DNA from: Pedobacter panaciterrae
Lineage (GTDB): Bacteria > Bacteroidota > Bacteroidia > Sphingobacteriales > Sphingobacteriaceae
Length of the DNA stretch: 64,000 nucleotides
NCBI RefSeq assembly: GCF_001636695.1
Contig: NZ_LGEL01000022.1
Location: 1 to 64,000, forward strand
Direction: 5' to 3'
Below, piece after piece: positions 62,344-64,000 of the stretch (position 1 is the stretch's first letter; every line of letters begins with the position of its first letter). A program made the translations under genes and the position numbers. The notes under the pieces are model-generated. The model was not told the DNA's origin, searched no databases, and saw only the letters and a list, made by a program, of their open reading frames with translations.

Positions 62344-63867
62344 CTAAACTAATTTGAGGATAAAGTTGATAATGCTTCTTAAACTTACCAGAACTACAAG
62401 AATACCTACCGCAATCATAATAGTTTTAGCAGAGATTTTGTTAGATACTCTTGCCGCAATTGGCGATGCAAGCGCACTACCGATAACCAAGCCTCCTACC
62501 GCTTCCCAATGTGCACCATTTAACATGGTTATAAAGGTTAGCGAGCTCATCAACGCAATAAAAAAACGCGTTATCTTTACTGTCCCTAATGAAAACCGGG
62601 CATTTCTTCCGCCGGCAATTAAGCTCGACAAAACAATAGAACCCCAGCCTCCGCCACCAACAGCATCAATAAAACCGCCGAATAAACCCAGCAAAGAAAT
62701 CTTCTTGATCTTTTTCTGCGGGCCTTTCGTTTTGGCATTTGCTTTATATGCTTTTGAAAGGATTACAAAACCCAGTATCAAAGTATATAAAGAAACAACA
62801 GGTTTGGTATAATTGCTATAATGCTCTAATGATGATAACAAATATGCTCCTGTTACAGCCCCCACAATTCCGGGGATAAGCAATAGCCGGAACAGCTTCC
62901 AGTTTACATTACCAAAACGATAGTGCATCCAGCCAGCTATACCGTTACTCAAAATCTCGGAAAGATGGACACCCATACTGGCCGAAGCCGGCGGGACACC
63001 CATTGCCAAAGAAAATGAGGTAGTAGTAACACCGTACGACATTCCAATCGCACCATCAATCATTGCAAAAACAAAACCTCCAAGCAAGAACCAATAGAAC
63101 ATCGGGTTCAGATTTTCAATATAAGCCTGAAATTCCGGTTCTTTATGCCAAAATGCAGCAACGACAATTACGAAAGAAAATACGATTGCCAGCCATATCA
63201 GCCACTTCATCTTACCTCTTCTGCTTTTCTCTTCCTTATCTTTCACCAAAGATGAATCTTCGACAAGCTCAGCGGTACTAATCGATCCGTTTCTTTCAAC
63301 TAATGATAAAGTTACTTCATTCAGTTTTTTAACCTTCGAAGCAAAATCACCATTAAGTGTATTTCTAAGTGCCTCCATTTGCTGCAAAGTATCATTCAAC
63401 TCGTCAGGCAAACTGTCATTCAACACTTCCTTCAACCGTTTTGCAATGGTTGGCGATTTACCATTCGTTGATATTGCTATTTTAAGGTCGCCCTTTTTAA
63501 CAATAGACCCCAGGTAAAAGTTACACAGATCAGGCTTATCGGCAAAGTTAACCAGCAAATTACGCTGATCGGCTTGTATCCTGATCTCCTGATTCAGCAA
63601 TTCATTATTTGTAGCTGCTACTACCAGATCTGCACCATCAAGATCGGCAGCAACAAACTCTTTTTGAAGTACTTTTACTCCCTCGTGCTGATCAGCAAGT
63701 TCCTGCAGTTCCGGTAAAATCTCAAGCCCTATAACGGTAACCCTGGCATCAGGGCTATTACCTAATATTGCTGTTAACTTTTCCAAACCAACCGGGCCGG
63801 CACCAACAAGTATGGTGTGTATCGTATTCAATTTTATGAAGACAGGAAATAATTGATTGCCTTCCAT
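62344..63867 (-). CDS. Fusion: siroheme precorrin-2 dehydrogenase (SirC) + TauE/SafE transporter
   Basis: The 507-residue protein combines two domains normally separate. Residues about 1-200 are a SirC/Met8-type enzyme that oxidises precorrin-2 to sirohydrochlorin and may insert iron: NAD-binding ILVGAGPVGLEKLTAIL, VVAATNNELLNQEI, VNFADKPDLCNFYLGSIVKKGDLKIAISTNGKSP. After a charged linker (KDKEEKSRRGK) comes a TauE/SafE (TSUP) membrane transporter with about eight TM helices (MIDGAIGMSYGVTTTSFSLAMG; GGFIDAVGGGGWGSIV). TSUP proteins move sulfite, sulfonates or sulfate-related anions. It stops 2 bp before the cysH start, and follows a SUMT gene. The reading frame is open throughout, so the fusion is genuine unless assembly joined two genes. 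Confidence 0.9.
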   Translation of the reverse strand: MEGNQLFPVFIKLNTIHTILVGAGPVGLEKLTAILGNSPDARVTVIGLEILPELQELADQHEGVKVLQKEFVAADLDGADLVVAATNNELLNQEIRIQADQRNLLVNFADKPDLCNFYLGSIVKKGDLKIAISTNGKSPTIAKRLKEVLNDSLPDELNDTLQQMEALRNTLNGDFASKVKKLNEVTLSLVERNGSISTAELVEDSSLVKDKEEKSRRGKMKWLIWLAIVFSFVIVVAAFWHKEPEFQAYIENLNPMFYWFLLGGFVFAMIDGAIGMSYGVTTTSFSLAMGVPPASASMGVHLSEILSNGIAGWMHYRFGNVNWKLFRLLLIPGIVGAVTGAYLLSSLEHYSNYTKPVVSLYTLILGFVILSKAYKANAKTKGPQKKIKKISLLGLFGGFIDAVGGGGWGSIVLSSLIAGGRNARFSLGTVKITRFFIALMSSLTFITMLNGAHWEAVGGLVIGSALASPIAARVSNKISAKTIMIAVGILVVLVSLRSIINFILKLV

Positions 63868-63872
63868 AAAAA

Positions 63873-64000
63873 CTACAATTCTTCTTTTAAAGCCTGATAA
63901 AAATCCTTGATTGGCTGAAAAGAAGGATGTAAAGAAACCACCTGACCAAATATCAATAGCGCAGGCGCCTCAATGCCTTTTTCCTCTACCAGTTCAACAA
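63873..64000 (-). CDS. cobA: Uroporphyrinogen-III C-methyltransferase, C-terminal fragment
   Basis: The last 42 codons of a gene that continues beyond the window. The fragment contains APALLIFGQVVSLHPSF, the conserved C-terminal segment of SUMT-type methyltransferases, and ends ...ALKEEL. SUMT makes precorrin-2, the substrate of the dehydrogenase encoded next. It stops 5 bp before the start of the fusion gene. The fragment is cut by the window edge. Confidence 0.82.
   Translation of the reverse strand, partial: VELVEEKGIEAPALLIFGQVVSLHPSFQPIKDFYQALKEEL

Noticed and set aside
62354-62812. 152-codon frame on the plus strand opposite the siroheme/TauE fusion
   Set aside because: It lies wholly antisense to clear TauE/SafE membrane helices and has no recognisable family.

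Overview
The window looks like a chromosomal segment of a Bacteroidota organism, most likely Sphingobacteriaceae and Pedobacter-like. The reasons are the moderate-to-low G+C, gene starts without Shine-Dalgarno sequences, several TAnnTTTG-type -7 promoter elements, a DUF2851/PspC pair, a long-linker Rho, a split heptose kinase/adenylyltransferase pair, and many ~790-residue FtsX/MacB-like permeases. Bases 1-19 are an untrimmed Nextera transposase adapter, so position 1 is a contig end.

Bases 20-26,400 are mostly housekeeping: an ankyrin protein, PspC, a DUF2851 gene broken by one in-frame TAG, pyrF, rho, pssA, an Hpt protein, folK, sppA, a lipoprotein, a PolX-like protein whose polymerase active site is lost, and an ADP-heptose group (rfaE1, gmhA, rfaE2, a family 9 glycosyltransferase). 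Then follow sixA, amn, clpX/clpP, tig, tRNA-Leu(TAG), a prolyl oligopeptidase, an M1 aminopeptidase, an OmpA-like lipoprotein and a BtuF-like metal/cobalamin receptor. Four copies of a ~30-bp-arm palindromic element sit between these genes. Each lies beside a short tandem repeat that is different at each locus.

Bases 26,556-56,330 are the most striking part: ten paralogous permeases, two ABC ATPases and one MacA/HlyD-like adaptor on the minus strand, next to a divergent two-component pair (NtrC-type sigma-54 activator and a histidine kinase with almost no extracellular part). Two points in the cluster carry the same regulatory module: a sigma-54 -24/-12 promoter of the form TTGGCATA...TTRGC, and about 78 bp upstream of it two copies of a TGTwC-N6-GrACA dyad spaced exactly 21 bp apart. 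This divides the cluster into two operons (adaptor, ATPase and seven permeases; then permease, permease, ATPase, permease) that the adjacent response regulator probably switches on together. The permeases fall into four sequence classes, one of which is a tandem triplication.

Bases 56,331-64,000 hold glgA-glgC (glycogen synthesis), a ~340-bp highly structured palindromic element, and an assimilatory sulfate operon in the order cobA (partial), a siroheme dehydrogenase/TauE-SafE transporter fusion, cysH, cysD, cysN.
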